Positions 12,062 through 23,743 of a stretch of DNA of 64,000 nt are shown piece by piece; within the stretch, counting starts at the first letter, position 1, and each line of letters opens with the position of its first letter. The translations under genes were made by a program, and so were the position numbers. A model generated the notes under the pieces. That model ran no database searches. It had not been told where the DNA came from and saw only the letters and a list, made by a program, of their open reading frames with translations. The stretch is taken from the NCBI GenBank assembly GCA_946122785.1, contig CAMGYJ010000006.1, positions 32,315,168 to 32,379,167 of the forward strand, in the 5' to 3' direction. Source of the stretch: Linum tenue (taxonomy: Eukaryota > Streptophyta > Magnoliopsida > Malpighiales > Linaceae).

Positions 12062-14073
12062 TTATCTGATTGGGACCATTTCAGGTTGGTTTCCTCCACC
12101 ATTTCAGCAGCATCCTTTTCTTCCACAAACTGTTTCTTGGGTGTAGGGGTTTCACAATCGTCCCCATCGGTCGCCTGAAAAGCTCTTTTCCTGTCTTTGC
12201 TCAGCAAGGCAGCATCATTGGATCCATACTCATTCAGATCTCCAAGCTCCCCTGTCAACGCAGAGGACGTCTCAACCCCAAGTCCACAAATAATCGGATT
12301 AGGCTCGGTTTGCACCCTGGGGGAGGAGGGATCTGTGTGAAAACTCATCCCCGCCTCAAAAGCACGAACAACTTGTTGCACATGACCAGGGCTCGATCCA
12401 TCTGGACCCTTCCTCCTACTTCGCAGCTCAAAGCGATCCCCATCGCCTTCGGGACTAGTCTCACTTGACTCAGTCCTCACAGTCTTTTCTGGGGACGACT
12501 CGAGGCTATTAATTGGAGACGGAGTCTTCACCATTCCTTCTCGAACAGGGACATTCACCCATGCTCCTTCCTCAAAAATCACCGCCTTTGAGTGCTTGCG
12601 AGGGACATTGATGGAGCTATTCTTTCTCAGTTTTCCTTTCCTGGTAGTGGTGACAGCAGGTTCCCTCGCCATCTTGCGGTCCTCATTCTTGACTAGCCGA
12701 TGTGGGCTTGCATGTCCGGGCTTCGTGGTGGTGGTCTTACTCGGACGCGGCACCTCGAGAGCAGCCAAATCCCCAGCTCCCCCCCCCCCCAGCATGGAGT
12801 GAAGCAAACATAGGTGAGAGCTCATCCTCCGATTCCTCATCCAACAACAGTCTCCTTCGTCGGGTTTCCACCACTACAGGGAGGCTGTGATGGGTCGTAG
12901 GCGCGGCGGAGTTAGGCGGAGCCGTCCCTCGAATGGCACGCCCCTCTGGTTTTTGTTCGCCCTCCTCGTGGCGGTTTCCTGTCCGCCCCATCACTCCAGG
13001 TTTCCGAGAGCTTTTGGACTCACGGGGAGCACGGCCAGTACCCTGCTTCTCTTTCCCTTTGACCCTCCCCTGCATATGCATGCCGAGGTGCAATTTTGGG
13101 GAACGTGGGATGGGAAATCCCCTAGGATTACGGCGAGGAAGCTCCACATTCTCACTCGCCCTGGGGTTGGGATCAGCCCGCTCCACCATTTCCTGCCCAA
13201 CAGTCAGGTCATGTGTATCCGCAACATCCACCTCCATCACCTCCGGCCTCTGTTCCTCGGTCATTCGAGCCAATTTGGGATGGTGATGAGGACCTTTAAT
13301 GTCATTGTTCACCCAAACAGATTTAGCCTTTCCCTGGAATGGGATAGTGATATCATCCTCATTATAGACCCTTGTCCCCAGCTTCTTTGTCATCATATGC
13401 GAACCAAAACGCTCCTTACGAGTTGGGGGATCAAATGCACATTCTCTCTGGAAATGTCCCACCCTTCCACAATGAAATCAAAAAGATGGGAGGTGTTCAT
13501 ACTTCAACAGAACCCAAAAGCACCCCATTTCCTCGCTAGCAGCCATCAATTGCGATCGCAGGGGTCGAGAGAAATCGATTAGCGCCTTCACCTTGATGAA
13601 ATATCTTCCGGTGTCAAGACAGGAATACACTCCTGCTTCCAGAACTTGGCCGATTGTGGGTCCAGCCACCTTCATACCAAATTTGGCGGTGCAGCAGTCA
13701 TCCTTCACATCCCAGAGTTGCACCCAAAATGGGGCCATCGCAAGTCCCTCATACGTCTGCTTCGTTATCGATGGTGTCCAAGATCTAAGATGGATGATCT
13801 TATCATTCACCACCCAATGAGTTCTTTTCAAGACCCAAAATTTTGATTCCTCGTTGGGGAGGACGAATTCAAATAAGCCATGCTTGGCTTGCAGCACTTT
13901 GATCCTCCCTTTGCATTGCCATGGGTAATTCACCCAATCTCAAATTTCAGCAGGCGAGAGCTTTGCCGTCGTAAAGATGCAGACGAGGAGGGTATGGGAA
14001 CGTCGAACTTGCACGGATTGAAATTCATCCAGGGAGAATTACACAACTTGATCCTCACTCACGTGCGTCGCCA
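12058..14073 (-). pseudogene. LINE ORF1 relic (DUF4283 and zinc knuckle)
   Basis: ORF1 is the RNA-binding partner of LINE ORF2. The probable start is the ATG at 14073 (MATHVSEDQVV), which meets early stops; the open stretch 13933-13478 encodes a DUF4283-like domain (W-CKGRI, FELP-EE-FWVL). A TGA at 13478 replaces what is normally a Cys in the FCFHCGRVGHF knuckle; reading continues in frame to 12737 with a basic Arg/Lys/Pro-rich tail. A run of 12 C at 12779-12790 (G-run on the coding strand) separates this from the last frame (12840-12058), which ends SDK and TGA. The homopolymer could be a real frameshift or an assembly error. The 220-codon open stretch 14743-14081 upstream is probably 5' leader. 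Confidence 0.8.
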
Positions 14074-15342
14074 TGCTGCTCTACAGTGAGAAAGATGGTG
14101 CAATGAAATTAAATGAATCCTGCATGGATCGCCTTGTTAGTTCCAACGAGGTACACAGTTCAGTAGCGGGGTGCTGGTCCCCTTCTTCCTTATCATGGAA
14201 GCAAAAATTCTCAGAAGTAGACACAGATAGGGGGTAGGTAGTACCTGGGGGAAGAGATAATCCTGGGCCGAGTAATTTTTCTCCAGAACTCACGCCACTA
14301 TTTCCACCCGTAAGCCGCTCGCTAGGCTGCCAATGTGTAGCGCTGCGGAGGGCCAAGGTGTTTAAATAGAAAGGAAGAGGAGAGAGTTTGTGCCCAGCTA
14401 AATCTCCTTCCACCAGGATTTCTTTCATAACACGGCTTTGAGGCTGATGATAAGGGAGAATCGGCTCCGTATCTCCATTCCCCGCCAGCAGATTCAAAAT
14501 ATTTATCTTATTAAAAATAAAATTAAAATCCAAGTTGTTGTTGCAGCGGCGGATCCTACGAGGCGAAATCCCACCCTTGCACACCGCGAAATCCGGAATC
14601 CCAGTCCCCATGAATTCCAGGACAGTACTGTGCCACCGTAGCTGATTTTGCCGGGGCTCGTTCCGCCGCCGCGATTGTTCCCGCCGGTCCGGCCCACTAT
14701 CGGGAATCAGCCACTTATGTCGATGGGACTCCAGCGCCGCCATGGTTGTCTCTCTCTTCTCCGAAGTGTTAGGGCACAGGCAGTCGGTGGAGGGAGATTG
14801 TCCATAGGAACTCCCATCGGACTTTCCTTGGGAGAATCACGAGTCGATTGGTACGAGGGGATGCAGACCACGTCCGTGCATTCCAGCTCGTCCGACGATG
14901 GGAGTTTAAATCTCCACATCATCTTGCGCAATGTGTTACGATTCTTCTTCTTACAGGAGTGGTTTATATCACACTCCACCATATAAATCCCAGGCTTACG
15001 TTTCAAACTCCTGTTTTGAGAGTATTGCTTGTCGCGTTGACCAGAACAGTCAATTCCATTCCCAGGTTCATCTCGACTGGGATAAAATGATGGCTTTGTT
15101 GCCTGATCCGAAGGTGTTTCCTTCTTGCACCATCCCTGAGCTTGATTCTTTATGCTCGCAGTCAGGAATCCTTGCACAGCTACGAAGAGCAGCCTGCCGA
15201 GCAGACGGCAAAGGCAGAGGCGAGAGCACCTTTCAGCATTTCACAAAAGGGAAAAAGGGATTTTGAGTGAACAGACGTTCGTGGATCTGGGTAGACTCAT
15301 TGAATAATTGGATCAAATTGTCATAGTTATGATCGGATAGTA

Positions 15343-15434
15343 GCATTATAATGTTAGCAGTAATAACGATTGAGACTTGGAGACCGTTGTGACCTCAATT
15401 TCGAGGATGAAATTTTTCTTAAGGGGGAGGGAAA
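15343..15434 (+). other. 3' internal remnant and polypurine tract of the pol-less gypsy element
   Basis: This is the part of the gypsy internal region beyond the LINE. It ends AAGGGGGAGGGAAA (15421-15434), a polypurine tract abutting the 3' LTR. The preceding TTTCGAGGATGAAATT is like the last coding stretch of Tekay/Del chromoviruses. Confidence 0.75.
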
Positions 15435-17008
15435 TGTCACACGCGGTACCTAGTTTTTTTTTTAGAATTTCTAAATTGTCCTCTGTCAATAGACTATCGT
15501 AATTAATATATTTAACCTAATCCACCCCACCGTCTATCTCCATATGTATATATATACATATAAGTAACCCAAAGAAAAGGAGAAAAAAGATTGATGCAAC
15601 CCTTCCCCATTCTTTTACTCCCGCATAAGACCTAGCTGCCAAGGCGAAGCTCTCTCCGGCTGTGAGCTCCGTAGACCAAAACTCCATCAGGACCACTAGC
15701 CAAACCTGCGGGACATAATCACCAATCATCCATCAATCTAGCCTGATCAAATCACCATCGGTCCCATCCTCGTATTGCTCAGCGGAACCGACTGCGGGAA
15801 GGCGAGCGTCGGATAATACATCGCCATTGATCGTGAAGTCCTTCCCTTGGATCGACACCAAGAAGCCACAAGTACGAGTTTATAAGTGATGAGATCACTG
15901 TCAGGCATATTGAGATATCACACCGCATCATGAGAGGATGTACTGCTTCTCGCCAAGTCGAGGCGAACGATTTGACTAGTAAGGTGTGTGGTTAAAGGGG
16001 GCTAGAGTAGTTTCGTTATCAGTCTATACGTTTAAGTTCCTATTATGCATTTCAGTTCTTGATTTATGTTTCTGTTATTGCTTTATGCTTTCATATTAAG
16101 TTATTTGTTTACATTCAGTCTTTATGCTTTCATATTAAGTTCTTATCAACTTGCACTTTAATTATGCTTTCATATTAAGTTATTTGTTTACGTTCAGTCT
16201 TTACGTTAAGTAAGCATAGCATCTTGAAACTTATGTAAACTATGTTAAGAGTCAAGCAAATACAAGATCAATTCTAAGCTAATTAAAGTGCAAGTTAATA
16301 AGCTTATATCTTCCCATAGTGCGGGAGATCACCTAAGTAAGCTCGAACTTCTCAAGTGGAATAAGCAAGTTAAGTATGTCTCTACATCGTGTGAGAGGTT
16401 GTTTCAAGCAAGCACATATAAGGTATCAAGTTAGTAAGTAAGAAGAATAACTCTCACTTGACTAGTTCCACGCGATCACCTTACTCCTTCTAGATGAGGT
16501 GTCATGATATGATACGTTGGTGCCGAACGGTTGTGTAGTTAAGTCGAGTGCGATATCCCATCTCAAGTTAAGTAAGCGAAGAACACTATAAGTAAGAATA
16601 TGTTAATAATAATATACTTCTACTAATGTACCCAATAACGTACCATAAGCATTGCATGTGCATAGTTGTTTGTTTACGTATGATAACGAAATTAGGATTA
16701 GGATTGACCCCATCGCCCGCATTTAGGAGTTGCAAGGAAGTGGGAGCAATCAGATCGCTCGTTAGGAGGAAGCTGCAACTCGAGATATCATCTTCACAAG
16801 GGTTAGTGATTGTAGAAGAATCCAAGTGAATTCCTTCACTTATGTATTTTTATTAGCAGGCTTGAGACTAATGCTCATTTATGATTTGTTTAAAAGGATT
16901 TCGTACTGTGATTTGAAATTATTTATGTTGTTCTTTCCATTTTGAGTTATTTTGATTACTCAAGGGCATTTTGGTAAAAGTAGTACTCGGTCGAGTTAGG
17001 GTGTTACC
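15435..17008 (+). repeat. 3' LTR of the pol-less gypsy element
   Basis: This 1,574-bp partner of 4435-6165 starts TGTCACACG and ends TGTTACC (terminal A changed to C), followed by the ATGCT duplication at 17009-17013. It has its own local duplication of TATGCTTTCATATTAAGTT words at 16080-16190 and lacks the 94-bp duplication of the 5' LTR. Confidence 0.9.
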
Positions 17009-17164
17009 ATGCTCTTCTTTGGAATAAAAATAAAACCAGACTTCCCCTCAAATCTTCTTCAGTCCTCCGGATGTGGATCAACTTGATGGTTGCATAAAAT
17101 TGTTGATGGCAGAATTGGAAGTATTCGATAGCACTAGGGAGATTCAAATACAATAGTTTTTATA

Positions 17165-17760
17165 AGAAAAATTTTAAGTGCACGTGTTTTTATCAAATCG
17201 CTTGTGACACAAGCGATCTACATGATCATTGCTGGAGAGAAAGGCGATCACATATAAATCGCTTTACTGTAAAGCAATGAACTAAAATCGCTTCCGAGAC
17301 AAGTGATCTAAGTGTTAATCGCCTATTAATACAACGATTCACTATATCATCGCTAATAAGAAAAGAGATCAATTATAAATTGTTATCCTCAACCACGATT
17401 TTAATTAAACAAATACAAGGTTGGGGGTGGAGCATTTGTTTTTTTTCCACGAGACTAGGGTTGGTGCAACGGTTTTCAGTTGATCGCTGTTGTTACACCG
17501 TAAATCGTCGTTGTCAAGCGCGATCAATATTAGGCACGAGGTTGGAGTTAGATGCAGTGACCTATGTATGATCGCTTTAGTCAAAAGCGGTCTGACATTG
17601 ATCTGATTCCAATATAAAAATACAACACCAACACCCTATTTCACTCTCATTTCCCCTCTTCTCCACCTTCGTAGCAAAAACTTCCCTCTTCTCCACCACA
17701 CTTGTAGAAAATCCCACGGCCACACCATAACTCCATTCCCTCATTCTGACTATAAGGTAT
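17165..17760 (+). repeat. Left inverted-repeat region of the candidate MULE with GCGATC array
   Basis: At least ten copies of AATCGCTT or its complement (A)AGCGAT occur between 17190 and 17600 with irregular spacing, some as short palindromes (ATCGCTTGTGACACAAGCGAT). AATATAAAAATAC at about 17610 is TATA-like, and a CT-rich leader ends at a GGTATGT donor-like site near 17757. The same word is repeated in inverted orientation at 36690-37080. Confidence 0.65.
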
Positions 17761-17789
17761 GTCTGAATTTTTTTAATATGGTAATGTTT

Positions 17790-18246
17790 TTATTTATTTA
17801 TAGAAAATGGGACGCTTACCGCGTCCCTGCCTATAACTTAAATTAAACGGTTTTGGGTAATCCCCATAGTATCATACAAAACCCAGAAGTTAAGACCTGG
17901 ATCCGAAATATCAAAATCATGGGTATCAAGACTCATAGAACGAGCCTTATTGGCTAAGTAATCCGCTGCTTTGTTGTCCTCCCTAAAAATATGGGAGATT
18001 TCCACCTCCCAATCACGTTGCATGAGCTCCCTAAATCGGAGCGTGAGATTGTAGTACATCCCCGTCTCTTGGTCTTCTGTAGATAGAATGTGGACAGCTG
18101 TGGTAGAGTCCAGCCTCAACTTGATCTTCCTGTGGCCTTGATTCCATGCTAATTGTAAACCAATTAGAGCGTCAATGACCTCTGCTCTCGTAATGCTACA
18201 GCTTCCTAAATTGGTCACAAAAGCCCCCAAGCATTTTCCACCTTGA
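17790..18246 (-). mobile_element. 5'-truncated LINE (RNase H end only) with 16-bp TSD
   Basis: TAATATGGTAATGTTT flanks this 457-bp block at 17774-17789 and 18247-18262. The left edge begins TTATTTATTTATA, i.e. a (TAAA)-like tail on the minus strand rather than a plain poly(A). The body encodes only the RNase H end of a LINE (17838-18230), so this is a short 5'-truncated insertion. Confidence 0.85.
17838..18230 (-). pseudogene. LINE RNase H domain (RVT_3-like) fragment
   Basis: A 130-codon uninterrupted frame matches the plant LINE RNase H-like domain: SITRAEVIDALIGLQLAW, LRLDSTTAVHIL, then SHIFREDNKAADYLAN near the end, which carries the conserved RE-N-AAD-LA motif. The upstream reverse transcriptase is absent because the element is 5'-truncated, and the frame opens at the truncation point, so no complete protein is expected. 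It stops naturally just before the tail. Confidence 0.85.
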
Positions 18247-18780
18247 TCTAATATGGTAATGTTTCATTAGTTGTGTGTTTGTGCTTCACTAATTTCTCAT
18301 CGGGTTAATAATGCTAAATATTCAAATTAAAGTTGAATGTATGATGGTTTATGGTTTTGGATGGTGTATGCAGTGTAGTTAAGATCACGTTTTAAAGTAT
18401 AAAAATAGTACATTTTTACCTTTTTAGACCATAAAAGCGCTTCAGTTTCCACCTAAAGTTGCCTAATGCATATGAGTAAAAAACGTATAAGAACGTTTGT
18501 AAAAAACAGTTAAAGCGTCAAAAAATGGTAAAAATGCGTTTTGTGGCTACTTTTACAAGATTTTGTTCACAACCTATAAGTGCCCAATCAAGACAAGTAC
18601 GTCATCATTTTCGTGTAGGGGAACAAACAAAAAAATTACAAAGGTCGGTGTCTGGTGCTAGCAGCTGCTGTATTCGAGAAGAGTCCAATTTGATGAAGTG
18701 GACCCTAATTGACTTATTACTTTCCTCCAGCATCGCTCACCCTCAAAAGCTCAAACATCTCTCTCAATTTTCGCCGGCTG

Positions 18781-18879
18781 TGTCACCCCTTGAGGGATCG
18801 ATTGTCCTGGTGATAGCTGGATTTAGGGAAGAAAGGAGGAAGAATGCAGAGAAGAGAAAGAAGAAGACGAAGTCAGAAA

Positions 18880-18923
<44 letters not shown>

Positions 18924-19052
18924 AAGGTAAAATTGTTATTAAGGCCCAAAGTAGTTACAACGGTCCTCGCGGTCTTTCTTTTATACAGAATGTACAATTT
19001 ATAGTTTAGTCACTCAACTTCTGTTTCTATCTCATTCAGTCCGTCGGTTACA
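18781..19052 (-). repeat. 3' LTR of the chromovirus, with (AG)n tract
   Basis: This 272-bp LTR has TG..CA ends. It contains an AG dinucleotide microsatellite (about 18883-18920, ~19 units) and shares the block TTTAGTCACTCAACTTCTGTTTCTATCTCATTCAGT with the remnant LTR at 23744-23865 (word given here in parts: TTTAGTCACTCAACTTC and TATCTCATTCAGT). Confidence 0.82.
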
Positions 19053-19082
19053 ACTCCCCACTCCTTCAGCAAAAGCTTGTCC

Positions 19083-22000
19083 TCAAGCTTGGAAATCTGG
19101 AAAGTGCTGCTGAAATTCTGACAAAAAATCCCACGTTGCATCCTCCTCGCCTTGATGAGACCACTGGACAAGGACATGTGTTGCTGGCTTGTTATCCTTT
19201 GCTACCATTTTCCTGGCCAGAACGGCTGTTGGAGCCAGCTTCAGTACCCCTTGATCATCAACTTCAGGTAAGAGTGGCTGCACTGTAACAAGGGAATTAA
19301 CTCTGGCTTTCTTGAGCAGTGAGACGTGGAACACAGGATGTATAGCCGAGTCACCTGGCAACTGCAATCTGTAAGCAACTGCCTCAATCTTCTTCACTAT
19401 AGGAAATGGACCAAAGAATCGAGGTGCCAACTTCTGGTTTGCTCGGCTGGCTACTGAGGATTGGCGATAAGGACGAAGCTTGAGGTCAACTAAATCTCCT
19501 TCATGCATATTTCTTTCAGTTCTGTGGGCATCAGCCATCTGCTTCTATTTCTTTTGAGCTTTAGCCAGATTGCTTCTCAGTATGTCAACTAGTCTGTGTT
19601 GTTGTTGCAGCATGTCTGCTACTGCTGCTACTGAAGTGGACAAAGGGTTTTGGATGGAAAACTGAGCTGGAGCATAACCATAGAGAGCCTCGAAGGGAGA
19701 TGTCTGCAAGCTGTTGTGAAAGTTCGTATTATACCACCACTCCGCGAGAGTCAGCCATGAAGCCCATTGTTGTGCACACAAGTGAACCATACCTCGAAGA
19801 TATTCCTCCAAGCACCTGTTAAGCCTTTCAGTTTGCCCATCCGTTTGTGGATGATAGGCAGTAGAGTAGTGCAGTTTAACTCCTTGTAATTCGAAGAGCT
19901 TTGACCAAAATGAACTAGTGAAAATGGCAACCCTATCTGAGACAATCGTCACAAGCATTCCATGTAATCTGAATACACCGTCAAAGAAAGTTTGAGCCAC
20001 CGTTACTGCTGTATATGGTTTTGACAATCCAAAGAAGTGTGCATATTTTGAAAAGTGATCAACCACCACTAGAACAGCCTCCTTCCCATTGGAACTTGGT
20101 AACCCTTCAATAAAGTCCATAGAAATATGCTTCCATGCCTGGTCTGGAATAGGTAGTGGCTGCAATAATCCTGGGTAGGGAATGTTCTCCACTTTACACT
20201 TCTGACACACTTCACATAATAGGAAATAATTCTTCAAATCAGACTTAATGTCAGGCCACCAAAATACCTTTTAATGCGTTGATAACTTGCTTGCAACCCT
20301 GAATGTCCTCCCACTGGAGAATCATGAAACAAGCATAGCAATTGCTGTCTCATTGTGCCTGTCGAGCCCACATATATATAAGACTTGTGATAAAGCAGCC
20401 CTTGGTGAATCCAGAATAGCCTATGACCAATAACTGGAACTGCAGCCTCAACCATTATCTATTGCACCTCCTGATCTCCTGTGTATGTTGGCTCCAACTC
20501 AGACAGCCAAGATGGTAGTACAGCAGAGATGGGACAACAACCACCAAGTTCAGCCATAGGAGCATCAAAGTCAGGGTTTCTCGACAGATCATCAGCAACA
20601 TGATTAAACTTGCTCTGTCGATATTGGATTTCAAAATCCAAACCCAGAAGTTTAACCAAACCTTTCTTTTGTATCTGAATATGAATCTTCTGCCCTAACA
20701 GATGTTTGAGGCTTTCATGGTCTGTGACAATTTTAAACGATCTGCCCTCCAAATAGTGATGCCACTTAGTGACTGCCAAAATGACAGCTAATTATTCCTT
20801 CTCATAGGTAGAAAGCCCTTGTTTCCTTGGCCCCAAAGCATGGCTGTGATAAGCTAATGGCCTGCCCTCCTGAGACAACACAACACCTATGCCCACTTCA
20901 CTTGCATCGGTTTCTAGCACAAAAGGTTTGGAAAAATCTGGAAGAGCCAGAACTGGAGCAGTGACCATAGCTATCTTAAGAGCTGTGAAAGCCTCTTGTG
21001 CCGCCTCGGTCCACTTAAAACAACCCTTCTTCAACAGATCAGTGAGTGCCTTGCCAATGATCCCATAATTTTTGACAAAGTTTCTGTAGTAACCTGTCAA
21101 ACCAAGAAAACCACGCAACTCCTTCATAGTTTTTGGAACATACCAATTCACCATGGCTTCTATTATGGCAAGATCAGTGGTCACCCCCTCCTGATTGATG
21201 ATGTACCCTAGATAGTCAATCTGAGTCTGTCCAAAAGCACACTTAGAGGGTTTGGCATACAAGGAATTAGCTCTCAGAATAGACAAAGCAGCTGCCAGAT
21301 GTTCCTTGTGACTGTCCTGAATAGGGCTATAGATCAATATATCATCAAAGAAGACCAATATAAACATCCTGAGATGAGGGCTGAAAATCTTATTCATGAG
21401 GGCCTGGAATGTGGCAGGGGCATTTGCAAGTCCAAATGGCATAACAGTGAACTCATAGAGTCCTTGATGTGTTCTGAAAGCTGTCTTGTGTTGATCCACA
21501 GTGCTCATTCGAATTTGGCGGTAGCCAGAAAGTAAGTCGAGCTTTGTGAAAAACTTAGACCCTCTCAGTTCATCCAGTAGATCATCAATCACAGGTATGG
21601 GAAATTATCCTTAATGGTTAAATCATTCAACTTCCTATAGTCTACACAAAATCTCCAGGACCCATCTTTCTTAAGTACCAACAATACTGGAGAGGAGTAA
21701 GGACTTCGACTAGGCTGAATGTAATGAGATTCCAGCATTTCCTTTACTAACCTATCCATTTCACTCTTTTGTGGAATAGAATATCGATAAGGTCTGAGAT
21801 TTATCGGTTGAGAATTTGGTTGCAGTGGTATAGTGTGATCACAGTCCCTTGCAGGAGGTAGACCCTGAGGTTTCCCAAACACATCGTTGAACTCTTGTAG
21901 AATTGACTCCAAGAAGTCAGGTGGCTGATTCTTCAAGGCACTCATTTCATTTAAGCTAGCCATCTGATCCACAGCCTGCAAGCTACAGATCTGTCATGTG

Positions 22001-23717
22001 AAAGCAATTTCTGATTTATCCCATAACTTCTGCAAGCTTTTACCTTATATCAATTTATACTGAGCCATGTCCTGAATACCAGATAGCACCACTTCCTTAC
22101 CCTGCCAGTCAAAGAACAGTTGCAACCCAATGAAATCGAACTTGACAGCACTGATAGTCTTCAGCAGTCTAAACCCAGCACAACATCATTTGAACCCAAA
22201 CTCATAATCCTCATGTCGTACTGGAACGTGTGCCCTTGCATTTCCCAACAAAATCCTTTACAAACCAAGTGGCTGAGTAGAACTGTCCCATCTGCTAACT
22301 TCACCCTTAAAGGGTTGCTGGCTGGAACCAACTGGCACTATAATTCTTTTGCTTTCTTGTTACTGAGAAAAGTATGAGTACTACCTGTGTCCACCAGAAT
22401 ATAAATCTTGTCACTCTTAACCTTGCCTTGGACGATTAACGAGTTAGCCATTCCACCACTGCTCAGAGCTTGCATCGAGACTTCTTCCAGCTCAGGTTGG
22501 TCAACCTCCACACTAGGTTCGACCATATTTTCCTCGTCTGGATTGTGCCACGAATCAGTAGTGCCATCCTCACTCTCAGCTTGCAGAATATTAAGCTGCT
22601 TCTTTGCATCACACACATGCCCAAGGAAATATATGTCCCCACACTTATAACAGACACCCCTCGTGCCATTGTTCTTCTGATTCAACATTGGAGATTTCAC
22701 TCCACCAGTAGGCTTTACAGCAGCATTTTCCCAACGGCGAGGTTGTGTAGTATTGGTGCTATTGGTAGCCACCATAGGACGGCTAGGCATTCCTTGACTA
22801 CTACGCCACTTCTTTTGGCGAGCTAGGTTCGACGCCTCCTCCAGCTGTGAAAACTGGAATGCATCAGCGAGAGTCTGAGGTTTCCACATCTGCAAAACAG
22901 GACACAATTCTTCTTCTAATCCACTAATAAAGCTACTGATGAAGTAGATTTCATCCAGAGCAGGGTTGAATCGAGCCATCAAAGAACGAAGTTTCTCAAA
23001 TTTCTCCTGGTAATCAACTAAGGAACCCCGTTGACGGAGCTTATTAAACTCAGCCACCACTCCTTCATACGTGCGATTCCAAAATCTCTGGCATAAAGCT
23101 ACAACAAAATCCTCCCATACCAATTCATGTCGACCAATTTTCCATCCTTCGAACTAGAGATCCGCACGACGTTGAAAATAGATCACCGCCAAATTCACCT
23201 TTTGATCATTAGGAATACCATAAATGTCGAACAATTTCTCGCATTTCCGCGTCCACTCACGAGGATCTTCGCCATTAAAAGACGAAAAATCGAGTCTAGG
23301 AAGCTGATTAAACTGATTATGATTACCTGGGCCTGGAACTGGAAGTTGTTCCCGCTCTGCTACTAGATTGATCGGAGCGTGAACCCTAGGCGCCTGTACC
23401 AAGACAGGATCAACTCCCCTGAATCCGTGGTTAGGTAAAGGAAGGATGCCTCGGGCACCATTCCGGTCTACCGGCGTAACTCCTACACCGGCAACAGCGC
23501 CCGCTGGCCGTGGATTCACCACCACTTGAAGCATGTTACGGATCACCTGTGTGAATTGACCAAAACGATCGTCGATTCGAGCCTCCATTTCAGCAAAACG
23601 CGTCACCGAACTTGCCTCCATGGAGTCCAAACGAGTCGTTAAATTAACAAATTGTTGGGAAGGGCCATCAGAACGAGTCATAATCTCCTGGAACTGAGTA
23701 GCCTGAGAATCCACCAT
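19083..23717 (-). pseudogene. Chromovirus gag-pol relic
   Basis: This would encode the capsid and replication enzymes of the element. Gag starts at 23717 with a coiled-coil-like N-terminus, and a TAG at 23154 interrupts it where Trp is usual. It resumes to 22338 with VWEDFVVALCQRF and the knuckle CYKCGDIYFLGHVC, then the protease motif ILVDTGSTHTFL (about 22390). Reverse transcriptase (21981-20800) has [11 protein letters not shown], a frameshift near 21590, and FFDDILIYS. RNase H follows after a TAA near 20792. Integrase (20455-19545) has the HHCC-like VGGHSG..CQKCK zinc motif and D-D-E signatures in DFIEGLP, SDR and DGQTERLN. The C-terminus (19538-19083) resembles a chromodomain (VLVQWSHQGEEDATW). 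Stops and frameshifts throughout mean no protein. Confidence 0.9.
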
Positions 23718-23743
23718 ACTCTGAACGTTGGCGACGACCGTTG

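Larger units (their letters stand above)
7923..15322 (-). mobile_element. L1-type LINE, near full length, inserted in the gypsy element
   Basis: The sequence ATAGTTATGATCGG(G/A)TAGTA occurs at 7903-7922 and 15323-15342 (19 of 20 identical), a long TSD typical of target-primed reverse transcription. A T-run at 7923-7935 marks the poly(A) end, so the element reads on the minus strand. It has ORF1 (DUF4283-like domain plus zinc knuckle), ORF2 (endonuclease, reverse transcriptase, zf-RVT, RNase H) and ~1.2 kb of 5' sequence. At ~7.4 kb it is full length or nearly so. Both ORFs carry several frameshifts and stops. It landed downstream of the gypsy gag relic, so it is younger than that element. Confidence 0.9.
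4435..17008 (+). mobile_element. Pol-less Ty3/gypsy (Tekay/Del-like) LTR retrotransposon, 12.6 kb including a nested LINE
   Basis: Two long direct repeats, 4435-6165 and 15435-17008, begin TGTCACAC and end GTTACA or GTTACC. They are flanked by the 5-bp duplication ATGCT at 4430-4434 and 17009-17013. A Met-initiator PBS follows the left LTR and a purine tract precedes the right one. Without the LINE the internal region is only ~1.85 kb and contains a gag relic with zinc knuckles but no protease, reverse transcriptase or integrase, so it is a non-autonomous, gag-only element. The sequence upstream of the purine tract (ATTTCGAGGATGAAATT) resembles the end of Tekay/Del chromoviruses. A Cassandra-like LTR sits inside (6252-6524). 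The LTRs have diverged by several indels, so the insertion is not recent. Confidence 0.88.

Noticed and set aside
14081..14743. 220-codon minus-strand ORF as a separate gene
   Set aside because: It lies in the 5' leader of the LINE, has no recognised domain, and ends just before the likely ORF1 start.
17190..17600. CRISPR-like array from regularly recurring ATCGCTT words
   Set aside because: Plant nuclear DNA; repeats are 6-8 bp, in both orientations and unevenly spaced, so a transposon end array fits better.
18525..19004. 159-codon plus-strand ORF
   Set aside because: It reads through the AG microsatellite and the LTR of the chromovirus in the wrong orientation.
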